Assembly (NCBI RefSeq): GCF_015706575.1
Contig: NW_024037069.1
Coordinates: forward strand, 35,237,315 to 35,301,314
Origin: Patiria miniata
Lineage: Eukaryota; Echinodermata; Asteroidea; Valvatida; Asterinidae
DNA: 64,000 bases
Direction of reading: 5' to 3'
This document shows positions 37,001 through 49,666 of the stretch, piece by piece. Position numbers and translations under genes: made by a program. How positions within the stretch are numbered: the stretch's first letter is position 1; each line of letters opens with the position of its first letter. The notes beneath the pieces are model-generated. The model saw only the letters and a list, made by a program, of their open reading frames with translations, was not told the DNA's origin and did not search any database.

Positions 37001-37479
37001 AGCAGCATTTTTTTTATATTTTTAAACATTTTTAATTTTTTATTTCTATATAGGACTGGTTTGGAATAGAGATAGTAGAGATTGTGCCCTGTTACTCGAC
37101 TTGCAGCTTGATTCCCAAATTTTGTTCAATGGATTCAAGAAGTTCCCAGCAGATTGAGTTAGGTTTAAGGTTTCATATATCGTTGACTTATTCATCAGTG
37201 CCTTAGGAGGCCGCCTTGTTTCTTGATTTTACATTTGTAAAGAAATGTCACATCCACCCTTTTATCACAATCCATAGGAATAGCACCTGTCTCTAGGAGG
37301 AAGTGACCTTGTCCAGTATGTTCACTTCCTTGCCATGTTTTGATGCCTGAGGATCGATTACAGTCAGTATTTCAAATAACTCTCTCGTTGGAATAACCAG
37401 CGACTTTCTTCTGAGTCTTCAAAATTAGAAATTGATTAAATGTTGGAAATGTTGAATTTCTCGTGATGTTTAGTGGTCG
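34083..37479. other. unannotated sequence
   Basis: GC-richer blocks at 35020-35130 and 36280-36600 lack a recognisable motif set or splice-bounded frame. The only distinct structure is the double hairpin at 35906-35938. Confidence 0.5.
35906..35938. repeat. two back-to-back perfect hairpins
   Basis: GTCTCG-AGAAA-CGAGAC (35906-35922) is followed directly by CGGCAA-TTTT-TTGCCG (35923-35938). Both stems are perfect 6-bp stems with no spacer between them. Confidence 0.7.
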
Positions 37480-37730
37480 GGTGGGGTAGCTCCAACTTTG
37501 AGCCACTATGGGCGCTGTGCGCCAACAAAAGAGGGCGCCCTTTTACCTAGCAACGACGTCCCATGGGCGGGACACATACATTTCGCTGGTTGACGTGCGT
37601 GCACCGTTCCTTGAGTGTGACGCATGTACACCAGGGGATTAGTACTATGTACACGCAGTGGCCGCGCTACGCGGCAAAATTTAAATTGCAGTCAGGCAAG
37701 ATGGCGTCGTTTGGCCCCCCCCCCCCCAAC
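37480..37730. promoter_or_regulatory. CpG-rich promoter-like island with X-box-like and YY1-like motifs
   Basis: GGGCGC repeats, CCTAGCAACG (37546-37555, half of an RFX X-box), GACGTCCCATGGGCGGG, the hairpin GCCGCGCTACGCGGC near 37664-37678, CAAGATGGCG (37697-37706, YY1-like) and a 13-C run at 37715-37727. An adjacent frame from 37563 is open for 107 codons but is not recognisable. Promoter function is inferred from composition only. Confidence 0.35.
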
Positions 37731-40471
37731 TGTATTTTCTTTGCCGTTGAGGGGGTACTTGTGAACGGAGCGGATTCTTGGAGTCGGAGATGCAAAGTAA
37801 ATACATTTGTAAACATGTACATGTATTATGTTACTTTCGTTTGTAAACATCGAGTGTCGTTTTACATGGCTGCCACAAGTGCATAAATTTAAGCCGTGGT
37901 TGGCAACAGATTTGGCCAAAAATTGCATGTTGACACCCTCATTATTTAAGAAAAAGGTTTTTTATTAGGTCTTTGGCAGCATTTGTTGGTTATTTTGTAT
38001 TTCCAACAATCCAATGATATACATTGGGAAACATTAAAAACTATTCTTTGTTTTTGAAATGTTGACACCAGGCTGGTGCGAGTCGCACTCACGTAATACG
38101 CACGCACTCCGGGCTCCTTCAACTAATAGGGTTACCAAGATGCGCGCACGCCTCGTCTTTAAGAACGCATGCAGCATGTGCATGAGTGCGGCACTACCGC
38201 AGCAACAGCTTCTAATTCTGGCCACATTCCACTTTATTCAGTTGGCTTGTGCTTAGATTATTCAACGTAAGTTATCTGGATATGCATGTGCTGAAAATGT
38301 TCAACTCTAGGTGGAGCACTGCTCTTTAACAGAATGCAGTTTAGAGAGTTGTTTTAAATCAAGTCCATACCCCTACCCTGCCTTGAACCCCATAGCCTGC
38401 TTCCGACCTGTGTACCATAAGAAGCAGTTAGGAGAAATGGCTCAACAGACTCAAGAATCCTTTCAGAGGGAATCGGTAAAGGCCAGCAGTTGCTGACACC
38501 CAAGGGATTAAGTCATCATAACACCATCATCATCATCATCATCATCATCATCATGCAGTCATCGTCAACAACAGGAAAATATCACTGCTGAAGATCGGAG
38601 CAAAGATCCCACATGCTCAGGCCACACATCGCGGTCTGTTCAGAAGGCTTGATGGATTAGCAGACCCACCTCTTGACTTGCTTTTCCCCGTCCAGAGAAT
38701 GTCGACTTTGTTGGCGGACTGGGACTGCAATCCATTTTTGTCAGCCTTGAAGTTGCATCGTATGACTTGGCTGGCTCATAGCCCTTGAACTTTGAAATAA
38801 TTGCTGGAGATAACGCAGCATGCAGACATTTCTGTTTACAGTTCCACAGAGAGTCCATGGTTTCCTCAAAAGCGCCTTTTCTCATTGAGAATTGTCATCC
38901 AAATTACAGTGTATTCAAAATTGACCAAAAACTGATGCAAACTTCACTTTTTTATAAATTCTTCAGCTACCGGTACATGTACATTTTGGTAAACAGTATA
39001 CGTGTATATCACAACTCAAATTTTTTGTGGTCAAAAAAACAGTGTCGTATTTCAGATACAAACCCAATCAAATTTGTATTCATGAGGCATTTTTCTAAGA
39101 ATCAAAGTTCAAATCTAGAAAGTAAATTCTCAGATTACTTTACGAGAGTTGGAATTCCTGGCACGTGCTTTTCACAGTACAGATAAGTTCTAATATCTGT
39201 TCTTCCTTATATTCAATCAGTGTTTTATGAAATGATAAATGAATGTAGAATGTACAAATGTAGACCTCTAAAATTCAAGCCCCAACTCTCTTTTTAAAGT
39301 GACTGTAATTTCTGTGTACCTTTCCGAAATTAAAAGCAAGAATGAGTGTATTTGTCCTCAACGAGGCTAAAAGTTAAACTTAAGCCACTCAAGGAACAGG
39401 GCTACAAGAGAAATAAAAAGAAGAGTAGATACTCGGGAAAACTGAAGGTGGGAATTAACATTCCTCTTGCAACAGGACAGATCATAGGTTGGAGGGAAAC
39501 AAGCACCAGGCAAGGAATTCCAAAGAGATGGCAAAAAGCTATTGGAAAATCATGTTGTTCTACATCTAGGCACGTACAGCAACAGTACTCGGACGCTAAA
39601 TACCGGTATATTGTGTGTTTCAGCCTGATCAAGTTAAGTAATTGTATTGAAATAGTGTACGTGTGTAGGATCGCTGAAATAGTTTATGGAGGAAGCTTAA
39701 CATTTTGTTATCGAAGAATCCGACAAGACATCTTAAGGTCTTGTAAATCTAACATATTATGCCTTTAAGCACGAAGGGGGGGGGGGGGGGGGAGCAGAAC
39801 CATGCCTCAAAGGCTTCAGCATGCAAGGCGATCAGAACGGAAGGGGTCTTGCATCTATTAATTATCAAGGAAATCAAAGCCATTTCATACGAGCGCTTCC
39901 ACCCAGCAAGAATGTGAACTCTGGGACTGGTTCCCCGCAATTCCCCGGTGGCCTCCCGTTCCCTCCGGTGCGGCCAAGTGCAAATATCCAGCATCTGGGC
40001 AAGCGATCATGACGCTGTAATGAAACTAAGTCTAGCATGGCCGTTTTCCAGACCGGTGGATTGGTATGGCAGACACATTATTGCGTGTCGCTCAGAAAAG
40101 TAAAGATTTTTCTTTCAGGCAGACCCTGTTATCGACCGGGGAAAAGAAACGTGATAACTCACATGTACCTTTCCACTCTCTGGGGACTTTTCTCCACTCC
40201 AAATTGCACCATTAGGTAAAGTAGACTACTGGCTTTGCATCTGTAAATTAGGAACACGTTTCCAATTTAATCCAGATACATTTTCTGTTCCTCGATCTAT
40301 GCTTAAATGGTTAACTAGGACATCTGATTACATTTTTTTTTTAATACAGGTTCCAGATTTATATGCCAATGTGTCTTTGTTGATTATCTAAGTTATACCC
40401 GATCCCTAAGCCCAAATTTCATGGTACTGCTTTGCAACTTTCGTTGGATGATCTATTCATGCATGTAACTG
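37731..40471. other. unannotated sequence with CAT microsatellite and G tract
   Basis: A 17-G tract lies at 39776-39792. The 140-codon frame at 39346-39768 is Lys/Arg/Ser/Ile-rich without family features. Confidence 0.5.
38525..38554 (+). repeat. (CAT)10 microsatellite
   Basis: Ten uninterrupted CAT triplets. Confidence 0.97.
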
Positions 40472-40872
40472 TTAAAGGCGAACATGTAGATAGGATCATT
40501 TGCATTTATCCCAAAAGTAACCCACCGGTACCAAATAATTATCAAAAAGCTTACTTGGATTAAAGATTGTACTGGTACTCAACACCCCATGAAATTATTC
40601 CATCTGGTTTACTGTCATTTACAAGAAATCAAGAAAGGTACCTACATGTAGGTAATTTCCAACGATTTTTGGAAATAAAGAGAGCTATCGACAAAATCGT
40701 GTTTCATGATCAAAAGGTTGTGCATGGTTTTTCACTGTTTTCTTGACAAGTGTGATATCCACTGAGCTGAAACTTCAACAGGTTAGGTTTTGAACGTCCT
40801 TCTTTGGATTTTGAGTGGTGTTATTATTGGAAACAAACAAAATGCATGGAAAGCAAATGATCCTATATAAGG
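40472..40872 (-). mobile_element. TTAA-type MITE, family A copy 3 (minus orientation)
   Basis: It starts TTAAAGGCGAACATGTAGAT followed by AGGATCATTTGC. It continues with the complement of copies 1 and 2 (CACTGAGCTGAAACTTCAAC, GAGTGGTGTTATTATTGG) and ends at GCAAATGATCCTATATAAGG with the last terminal bases eroded. It preserves the uninterrupted TTTAATCC site (at about 40557-40564, minus strand) where copy 1 carries its insertion. Confidence 0.85.
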
Positions 40873-41745
40873 CTCAGTGTCATACATATAGAGCTACTAA
40901 GCGCAAAATTTTAATGAGCATATGTCGTGTAGGACTGAAATGCAACTATCCTAGCTTAAGATTGTTGACTGCCCATCCATCCATATTTGACATCCCTTTG
41001 TCAACTGAAAGCCGTGTTGATGATCGTAAACGAAGAATTGAGGAAATCAGGCCAACATCAATAAAGTCATTGAGAAAAATAATGGAACCAGGATGTCATA
41101 TGATATTATGATTAGGTGAACATCAGTCAAAAGAAACTGTTTCGATCCTAGGTTTTTTAAACGTTAATGCATGCACCAGACACACAGGGGAGTATATTGC
41201 TCATTTTTGTCGGCCTACAACATGATCATTTTTTTTTAACGGAGATTAATAGGATCAGTAGGTCACACGAAGACATGAATGTCTTTCCGCATTACCATCG
41301 TTAGGTTTGTCACGATGCAGGTTTCAACATTAGCAAGCCAGCCCCCCTGAAAAAAAAAATTCATTCCGAAAAGTCTCAGGGTCTCAAATTCGCAAGGTAT
41401 TCCAGATGTGCTTATTGCAGGTTTGAAAGCAGCTAGCTGTCTGGAAGAAAGAAAAAAAAGATCTGAGTTTGTGAGTGAATTGAATTGATGAAACTGCATG
41501 GTAAAGGCCAGGGTTAAGGTAAGGCTGGTGAGTCTGATAGCTGAATGGGATTTTCTTTAGGGGAGGGGGTGGGGGATCCTTTGAATGGGTACATGTATCT
41601 GAAAGCCATCTGGTGCACCAGAGGCCATGGGGAAGAACAGGGGCATGGCCGTGTTTCTGCAATTTGTTAAACAACAAGGTTCCTCCCTTTTTACACTGCC
41701 TTCATGTGTAGCTAAATGCTCAGTACCAGTTGATATGGAGCACTG

Positions 41746-42061
41746 CAAGGGCGGATTCAGAACACAATTTTTGTTGGGAGGGGGGCAAAACAATTTTTGG
41801 TTCCCCAAAAAAGTGGGTCAAAAAATTACGGCGTGGGGTTCGGGGCCCGCTTAAGGGCCCCGAAAAATTTTTGGATTCTAGATGCTCTGTGGTGCGATCT
41901 GAGGCAATTTCTGACCACTTTTAACCAATGTTTTTTTGAGGAAAAGATGGTGGTGTACTCATTGCCTGCCTTTATTACGATGTCACATAAAAAAAAAATA
42001 ATGGTTTCGTTTTTCGGGGGCCATGGCCCCCTTTGGCCCCCCCCCCCCAGATCCGCCCTTG
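41746..42061. mobile_element. non-autonomous hAT element with perfect 8-bp target duplication
   Basis: Ends CAAGGGCGGAT (41746-41756) and ATCCGCCCTTG (42051-42061) are flanked by GAGCACTG on both sides (41738-41745 and 42062-42069). The interior has a GGGGCCC/GGGCCCC hairpin near 41841-41862, CGATCTGAGGCAATTTCTGA (shared in inverse with the 62110 element) and a 12-C run at 42037-42048. There is no transposase. Confidence 0.9.
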
Positions 42062-42069
42062 GAGCACTG

Positions 42070-44096
42070 AAGTATGACGTCATTTAGAACCAGAAAATGT
42101 AGTGCAAACAAATGGAGTACGCGCGCGTGTTGGTTCACTTAATGTCTTTTACACACATTTTGTGCATGTAACGTATTCACTTCGGTACTCCATACTTGGG
42201 CTGTGTACTCCACAGTGTAAAGATGTTGTCGAATGTGTTTTCATTCCAGTAGATTGTGTGGCAATATTTTCCCTCTGTTAACTAGCTTGCCTATAGAAAC
42301 AACCGAAGGACCCTGTGGTATGTTTGAAATTCCAGTCTGGCAGTTGTAAAAGCGGGATTTTATGGGCAGTAAAAGATTCCCCCATCAATTTCCAGCCAGT
42401 TCTCTTTGCGGAGTTGATGTCTTAGCAGCGGTTTGTGTCTCCCCAATGTCCCCTCCGTGTCAACAGCCACAGTTGTCTTCACGATCTCATCCCCGTCTTG
42501 GAATTTGTCTTTTTCTTAAGTACATTCATTTGATGTCAATGTCCTTACTCCCTGATGCTAGTGAGCATTCTCGTAGAATTGTTTTAAGGAAATCATATTT
42601 TTTTTCTCAGAGTTATCGAACTTGTCGTCGGCCTCAAGTGTCAATTCTGTTTGCTGAGAAGTACAAGGATATTTCACCTCTGCTTTGTTTTTTTACAGAC
42701 ACTCAGTCATTTTGTGTTAGACCAGTTTTTATTAAATAGCGTACTTATCCATTTCATCATGCGGAATTGATAAATATTTAAGCTCCGTTTCAGAACTTGT
42801 GTGATTGTAAGGAACATGTTGTTTTTATTCATGGTGTTTGAATTGAGCTTAATTTATAGGTTGTAAAGATGGAAAAATGGTGATCTGGATTCGGCTCAAA
42901 AATCCAGATATGATTTTCTGCAAGGTACATATAACAAACATCAGATCATTGGCAACATTTTATCGGTAAACAACCAGCACACATGTAAAATATACATCAC
43001 TTTGAAATGGCTAAACACGAACTTAAAAAAATTCAGTGGGCTTTTGTATAGTGGATAGAACAACACCAAGTTAAGATGAAATGAATTAGAACTAAAATGT
43101 CATAGCGACCTGTTTTAAAAATTAGGAAGTTACAAAATTCCCCATCCATACATGTAAAAATTATGCATGTGAATGCTAGCATTTTCAATAATTAATGCAG
43201 ACTTCGGGTCTTTCTTAATGACCTTCACGGTTGCTCGGGGTTTTTGGTTCATGTAAAACCTCACAAAAACATGTGTCTGATGGATTAAGATTGATAAAAA
43301 AAGGGGTAACAAGAGCCTGTTTTTCCTATTAATCTGCGATGAGTTGCACGTAGCCTTGCTGCTGTCAAACAGTTTTTATCTGATTCAGTACGTGTTTCAG
43401 CTTCTGTCTGAGTTGGCTTTGAATTTGGGATGAAAAATGAACTTTCCTCAAAGCCTTAACCTAGTCCTTGCTGCTGTATAGTACATGCTTCTGGCATTTT
43501 GATCAGAGAGAGACGTGCACACATGTACTGTACACTGACATCTCTGAATAATTTCAGGCAGCGTACGGGTCATCAGTCCTTCAGCTGCATGCATGCGTGA
43601 AATCCCCTCAACTTAAGCTTCTAGGACAAGACGGATTCATCATCGGGGCATTCGACTGGCTTTACCCTACCAGGTTTTTATTTGTCTGAGGGGACACAAA
43701 TGGGGTTGTTTTCGCCGTACTTAACAATCAGTGCATCATCTTCATTTCCGAGAAACTAAGTTTAGGCAGCGGGTTTTTTAAGGGTCTCTTTTTTATTGGT
43801 GAATCAAGGATGAACCTTCAAACTGGCTTTTGTAGGAGCCTTTGCCGGTGGAAGCAGACACAATTATAGTGGATTTTTACAGTTTAGTAACCATAATAAA
43901 GTGTCAACCGCCCCAATGATTATCTTCATTAGTTTGTTTTGGTTACAAAATTCAAAGACAATCTTTGTGTTTGCAAATGTTTTTAAAAAGTCAGTTTTTT
44001 CACGGTTATTGGTTAAAGAAAAAAATTGCTTTTTTAGGATAGAGGGGGTAGTTTCATACCTTTTATTACTGGTAAATGGAGAAATGCTATTTTTTT
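42070..44096. other. unannotated sequence
   Basis: No gene or repeat recognised; the 125-codon frame at 42362-42739 has no family feature. Confidence 0.5.
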
Positions 44097-44099
44097 TAA

Positions 44100-44315
44100 A
44101 CCCCAACTCCCTCCTGTCTTATAAGTATTGGACCAAGTCTGCCAAAACCATCAATCACACTGCTTCCAATGCATGCTGTGCTTAAAGCCTCTAGGCCCAA
44201 GTCCATCATACTCCATCAATATGTAGTCAAACTCAAACCAGGCCTGCAGGACAAAATCCACCAAAATGGGGGTGGGGGTGGATTTTGATGGAGTTGGAAA
44301 GGTAAGGGTTAATAG
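44100..44315. mobile_element. element of the paired-motif supergroup (TCCATCA type)
   Basis: The right end TAAGGGTTAA (about 44307-44316) matches the family C terminus; the left end near 44097 (TTAAACCCCAAC) is uncertain. The interior has AGTCCATCATACTCCATCAA, GGACAAAATCCACCAAAATG and GGATTTTGATGGAGTTGG. Confidence 0.45.
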
Positions 44316-44462
44316 AATAAAATGTTGTCTTGAAAATTGTTTGTGACAGAAGCTATGATTTCCTGAAGGGGAAGAAACATACTCACAAATATTCAGAACT
44401 TTGAAAAAACAGGGTTTTTTTTCTATAAACTACACAACCTTATAGAAGACTACCAATATTTT

Positions 44463-44671
44463 TTGAAACTTTGCATGGCGGTAGTGTAAACTAGCGAGGG
44501 TTTACGTTGACACCATGTGAACTCTTTTAAGAAGATGTGGGGTTCTGAAAATAACCAACAGGTTCTTTTCGGAACCAACCGGCTCTTTTTAGAACCAACT
44601 GGTTCTTTTCAGACCCACACAACTTCTCAAAAGAGATTCTTCCACATGGTGTTGCCACAAACTCTCACTAG
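44463..44671 (-). mobile_element. palindromic MITE family H, copy 1
   Basis: CGAGGGTTTACGTTGACACC and ATGTGAACTCTTTTAAGAAG on the left are mirrored by CTTCTCAAAAGAGATTCTTC and CACATGGTGTTGCCACAAAC on the right. The centre is an iterated GGTTCTTTTCGGAACCAACC. Outside the left arm, TTTGCATGGCGGTAGTGTAA matches in inverse the right flank of the copy at 50521. Confidence 0.75.
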
Positions 44672-47600
44672 TAGACATGCCGATGTTGTAAAAGATTCCA
44701 TGATGTCATGCATACCAGTTGTTCACCCTTGCAATTTCTGCTGTCAAACCTTTGCCGATAGAGGGCGTGCTTTTATGGCATCACATTACACCGACTGTAC
44801 ACTGGCTTGAACACTGTAGACACCCGCACCAAAGTGTCAAAATTTGAGTGGTGTACGAGTTCATGTAACAAAAACTGGTGTGAATTGCTCTCAACAAATG
44901 TGGGTCATTGAGAATCATCTTTGCGGCAACATGGCTACCATATGTAAATAAAGTTGTTTTCGTAACAAAGAGTTCGCTGTCCCTTGAAACATGTGTTCCA
45001 CATCCCTTCAAAAGGAAGTTCTCAACTACAACAAAAACAGAAATTATTAAAAGAAAGAAAGGTTTATTAATTGCCCCACCGCTGTTTTTGTCGTTCACCA
45101 TATTTGGGGATTGATTGAAGTTCTGTCATGGCGGCCACTGCCGCAGCATTGTTACATTGTTTGTTTTCCCTTGTGGTTAACATGAAATACAAGTACACCG
45201 TCGTCCTGACATCTGTTGTGATTATATTCTCGGTATTTTTCCGAGATGATATTTATGCAACTGCCTCCCTTCTGCCCCTGATGTAGAAAGTGTTTCCAAT
45301 GATTGATGTGGGAGTTGGCAGCATTTTTGTTTTCTTGCTGAACGAACTGAACGGGAGAAGAAATATGATTCATATTTCCTGTCCACGCAGGCTTTAAGTT
45401 ACATCTTTAAAGAAAGGAAATTGAAACAAGTCTGTGGGAGTTTTGGGTTAGCTTTTCGATGCATAACAAATTCTTTTATCGGTGTTGATGGCGACTGAAG
45501 TGCAAGGCTGAAGCAAGTCGGTGACGAAAATATGCAGCACTGTGGAGAAGGATGGATACATATAGATTTCACTTCAAGAATTTTGGTTTGAATTTCAAGG
45601 GCACCTTAACTGCTCATTTTTACACAAAAAAATAAATTAGCTGTTAAAATATCAGGTAAAAGTGTTGAATGGGTTCAATAAATGGAAGGAAACATAATTT
45701 TCAGTTTTGGGAGGAAATCCGGGTTATGTAGATTCGTGTAGTTCTGATCTGAGGAACTTAGTGCACATGATGGGGTTCGAACCAGGGCACCAGTGGAAGA
45801 AGGTGAGGAAAATATCACTGTGTTTACCTGAACAAACTTTATACAATATTCAATTTTTATAACTAAGTAGATTATTACTGGATTGAAACGAAGACTTTCT
45901 GTTGGCTAGAATAAATAATTTTGGTGTTACATGTAGTTGTACCGGTACACTGTACATTGAGTTGTTCCTTTTCTTGTCTCCTCTACTTGTCTTATCGTCT
46001 GTGGGGTGCAAAGTGCTCCTGCAATGCTCAAAAGCAAAGAATTTTTCCTTACATGACAGGCCTTATTTAGAGAAAATAGTTTAATGCTTATTTGCATAAA
46101 TTGTGTCTCCATGGCATCAGAAGAGTCATCACCAGCCCATCTGTATGTCGCCATCAATATATTCCGTTTGCCCATTCAGGACCTCTATACATGTCATCAC
46201 CAAGACCAATGTGGGAATTTTTTTTTTTTTTTCAAAACTGTCTGCTGAAAAACGGCGGTGGTATAGGACCTTTTTTTGTGGGTCAGCACCTCGATTAAAG
46301 ATTTGTTGATGCCGCGTGGAGCTCTGGGCAGCTGACATTCCGCCATCGGACGCGAAGATGAAAAATGACGACATGCTTGGCTTCGCGACAAGTACACAAT
46401 GCCAATTGCTTCACAGCTGTCTCCCCATCATCTGCGATTGGTACAAATTTTCCTTTTAAAGGAACAGTCGTTTGTCGTCAGAATTCTGAGGCAGAGTAAA
46501 CAAAAGTAATCAACTTTCGGGAACTGTTAGCCCTTGGAATCCCATCTGGAAATTAAACCAGCGTTCACATTTTTTTCTGGAGTAGGTTCTGCATTTGCTG
46601 GAAGGTCAAATTACCAATTGTTGAAGGACAAAATGTAAATACCAAAAAAAAAATTATATGGTTGAAATGTAAATGGAAAGATGTCTTGGTTCCCCAGCAC
46701 TTGGATGTGCAATGTTGAGATTATTGAATGGTTGACCTACAGCTTTTCACCAAGATTACTTTTTTTAATCAAGTTGTATTTTTTAAAGTTGAGCAAACAA
46801 ATTTACAGGAGTTGGCTTTAAACCTGTGACCTCCAGATTACCGTTTCGGTGCTCAAGTTAATTTCTTTGTTCAACTCAAATTGTTGTAATTCAGTTTCCC
46901 TTTATGATGTATTTGAAAAATTGTATTTTTGTTTAGACCTACAGCAAAAAAGAATTTGGAAAAAAGTTTTTCAGTTTTATATAGTGCAAGTTTACCACAT
47001 TTAATTGTATCATTTTAGGTTTGAAAAGACTTCTCTGTAATTCCAACAGCAAGTGCACTATTCTCCATGATTAACTCTACAATTTTGTCTCCTTTTGTTG
47101 CTCCCAAAACTCCATTTTGACCAACTAACCACAAAAATAATGACGAAAGCAGACACTCCTCAAGCCTCAAGCCTGGAGCTATTTGTTTTGGGATAAGAAC
47201 TATTTATTAGTTTAGTGATTTTAGCCTGAATCACTTGTCCCCTATGTAAAATATGCACACTGCTCATCAGAAGAAACCTCTTTGTTCTCGTAAATGCGCA
47301 AAAATACTTCTGCGTGAATATTTTACAGCTGGTTTATCGTCCGAGCACATTTAGGTAAATGTACATGTATGGTTTTGTCAGGCGTCAAGTTCGGTCGCGG
47401 TCCTATGATTGTCAGAGAGTACATCGAGCCATAAATCTTCGCCTTATTATTTTGCGTTGTTTAAAGTATTTGGTAAATATTTCCAAAGAGATCGTGTTTT
47501 TACCCGGACAGCATGCATCAATTTTTTTTTCCATCAATTTTTTTTCTTTCCATTTTGCCGTTTTATGGTTTTACATTTTACATTTGATGTATGCACATTA

Positions 47601-47855
47601 AGGTTTTAATGCTTAAATACTAATATATCATTGACTGACATGATCATGTGGAATGAATAATAAACAAAATAATCATTTTCTCCCCCGTTTTGGCATCAAA
47701 AGCACCAACATTTATTAATTAATAGGATTACAAAGACACTCAAAATGTAGCTTTTAATTCATCCCATTTTTACAAAAAAATAAGGTAAAATGCAGTCTTT
47801 TTGTCCTGTTCTAGTATCTTTCTAAGATTGATTTGTTACACTTCAAAACGTGGAT
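44672..47855. other. unannotated sequence
   Basis: No gene recognised. CATGGCGGCC near 45128 is YY1-like but isolated. Confidence 0.5.
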
Positions 47856-48382
47856 TTAAAGGGAAGATACAACATTTGCAAACATCACAAAACGAAATGA
47901 TCAAATTATCATGAAATACCTCACTGGATTGTTAGGGAATGACAGTCTAAAGCATCCTGTAAAATCGTGGCTCCTAGTGTGCTATCATTCTCAAGAAAAA
48001 TTGTATTTTTCCAACGCTGGTCGGCCGACCAGCGTTGGAAAAAAAAACTGCCTTTTTTTCAAAACCTGCTTCTAATTTTTCATAATTAGTTATTAATTGT
48101 TTTCTGTGCAATTGATTGCACACCTGTGAAGGGGTACAAGCCTGCTAGACTGATTATCTGACTTAAAATTCCCAAAAGTCTATAAATTGCTCCGTTTCAT
48201 CTTAAGTGGGGTCGGGGAACCAGACTACAAGAACATGATTGGTTTTCTTGGTTTTTTCAACATCTACAAGCCCAAAATGCGAAACAATTCATTTTAACAA
48301 TATTTGCTCTATGATACTAATCCTCCAAACCCATTTATTTCTGAAAATTGCAGCAAAAGCAAATGTTGTACATTCCCTTTAA
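47856..48382 (+). mobile_element. TTAA-type MITE family B, copy 1 (complete)
   Basis: TTAAAGGGAAGATACAACAT at the left and ATGTTGTACATTCCCTTTAA at the right are terminal inverted repeats ending in TTAA. The 527-bp element has a 38-bp perfect palindrome at 48006-48043. Two further copies lie at 56079-56664 (minus) and 57290-57838 (plus). Confidence 0.85.
48006..48043. repeat. 38-bp perfect palindrome inside family B
   Basis: Left half TTTTTCCAACGCTGGTCGG followed by its exact complement, with the centre between 48024 and 48025. The copies at 57.46 and 56.48 kb have degraded versions. Confidence 0.9.
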
Positions 48383-48984
48383 AGAACAAAAAAATGCTTA
48401 CTTGTTTCAAACAAAATCTATGGTTGTATCATAATTCCCAAAGTCTTCACATCACATTTTTTTTCTTGTGACTTCTGACAGAAAGTTGAAAATGATTCAG
48501 ATTCAAACATTGAGGCATTAACTTTACCCAGAAGACAAAAAGAGTTAGACTGTCTTTTTTTTACATCCAAAACTCAATACTCAAATTTTAATGCTGCTTG
48601 CCCTATTTGATTACAGAAGCCAACGGGTTATCTTTTTTACAATCATCCATAAATTTCTTCCCGCTAGCCAACATGACAGTTGTATTTGCAATCAATGGCA
48701 GGGTTTTTTTTATGTCGCACATGTGCAAGTTTGCACTTTGGTATTTTGTCAAGTGAGGCAGAGACCCAATCAGCATTATTCTGAGATGGTTTGACCTCAA
48801 TTGACCTCAGCAATGGACGTTGAACTTCCGCCTGTATGCCGTAGTGTATATATACCGGTACTTGGTACTTGGTTCTTCTCCTAAGGACTTCCACAAGGGA
48901 GTATAACTATGCAGGCACTTTCAGAAAACCAGAATCGTCGGAAATACCGGTAATATTGCCACCTTACCACCAACCTCGTGCCCC

Positions 48985-49510
48985 GTGGGTACGATCTTGC
49001 AGCGCCATGTTGTTTCCCATCATGCCTTGCACGATCGTAACCCCTGGAATTGTGTAATTTAAATGTACCAAAATACGGTACATTATAATTAGGGCTGCAG
49101 TTTATCCGTTTTACGTGCCGGCGCCATCTTTAAAATGTTAAAAGTTGTGATTTTGAAGAATCAATCCTTTCAAACACAACGTTTGGACGTTGTGTTAATT
49201 AGCAAAGATTTGTATTAAATGTACGTCCCCCTTTCGTGCCTTTACAACCACAGATACAGGGTTTTTTTAGCGAAAAACGCGGCTGACATAATCCATATCG
49301 TACAGGCTTCGCGAGTTTTGAATCATAATTTTTTTTTTTCGTACGTGACGTTACGTGCAAAGCTAAGCACCCGAGCGCAAGCGCATTATGGGCGCGCCCG
49401 GCGTGCAATCTTCGAAATGCCCGCGCAGTACGCTGTGAATAGCCATTCAGCGTCATTTACGTCATCATCACAGCCAGGGGTTAGTGTAAGGAACGAGCAC
49501 GCGCCCATGG
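48985..49510. promoter_or_regulatory. CpG-rich promoter-like island with SBS-like, YY1-like and CRE-like motifs
   Basis: GCGCCAT at 49002-49008 and GCGCCATCTT at 49121-49130 resemble YY1 sites. TTTCCCATCATGCCTTGC (49013-49030) and GCATTATGGG (49383-49392) resemble ZNF143/SBS sites. TGACGTTA near 49346 and TTACGTCA near 49457 resemble CRE sites. CpG density is high from 49340 to 49510. The 149-codon frame starting at 49219 ends in the CAA microsatellite and is not recognisable. Direction and activity are unknown. Confidence 0.4.
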
Positions 49511-49631
49511 AGTCGAGGCTGCCTTACCACCTATCTCCTGCTAGTGATTTGACTCCACAGTACCTCTACATCTACAGTGACTGGCACAAAAGGCACTTAC
49601 AATGTAGATTGCCAAAGTGCCAATATATAAT

Positions 49632-49665
<34 letters not shown>
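49632..49665 (+). repeat. (ACA)n microsatellite, about 11 units
   Basis: 34 bp of uninterrupted ACA/CAA triplets. It would read as poly-Q in one frame but lies in no supported gene. Confidence 0.97.

Positions 49666-49666
<1 letters not shown>

Noticed and set aside
44517..44810. 97-codon frame sharing RFFHMVLPQTLT with another frame at 50370-50672
   Set aside because: The shared peptide comes from the family H hairpin sequence at both loci, not from a protein.
45771..45790. Isolated GGTTCGAACC, a possible B box
   Set aside because: The motif is self-complementary and there is no A box at tRNA spacing.
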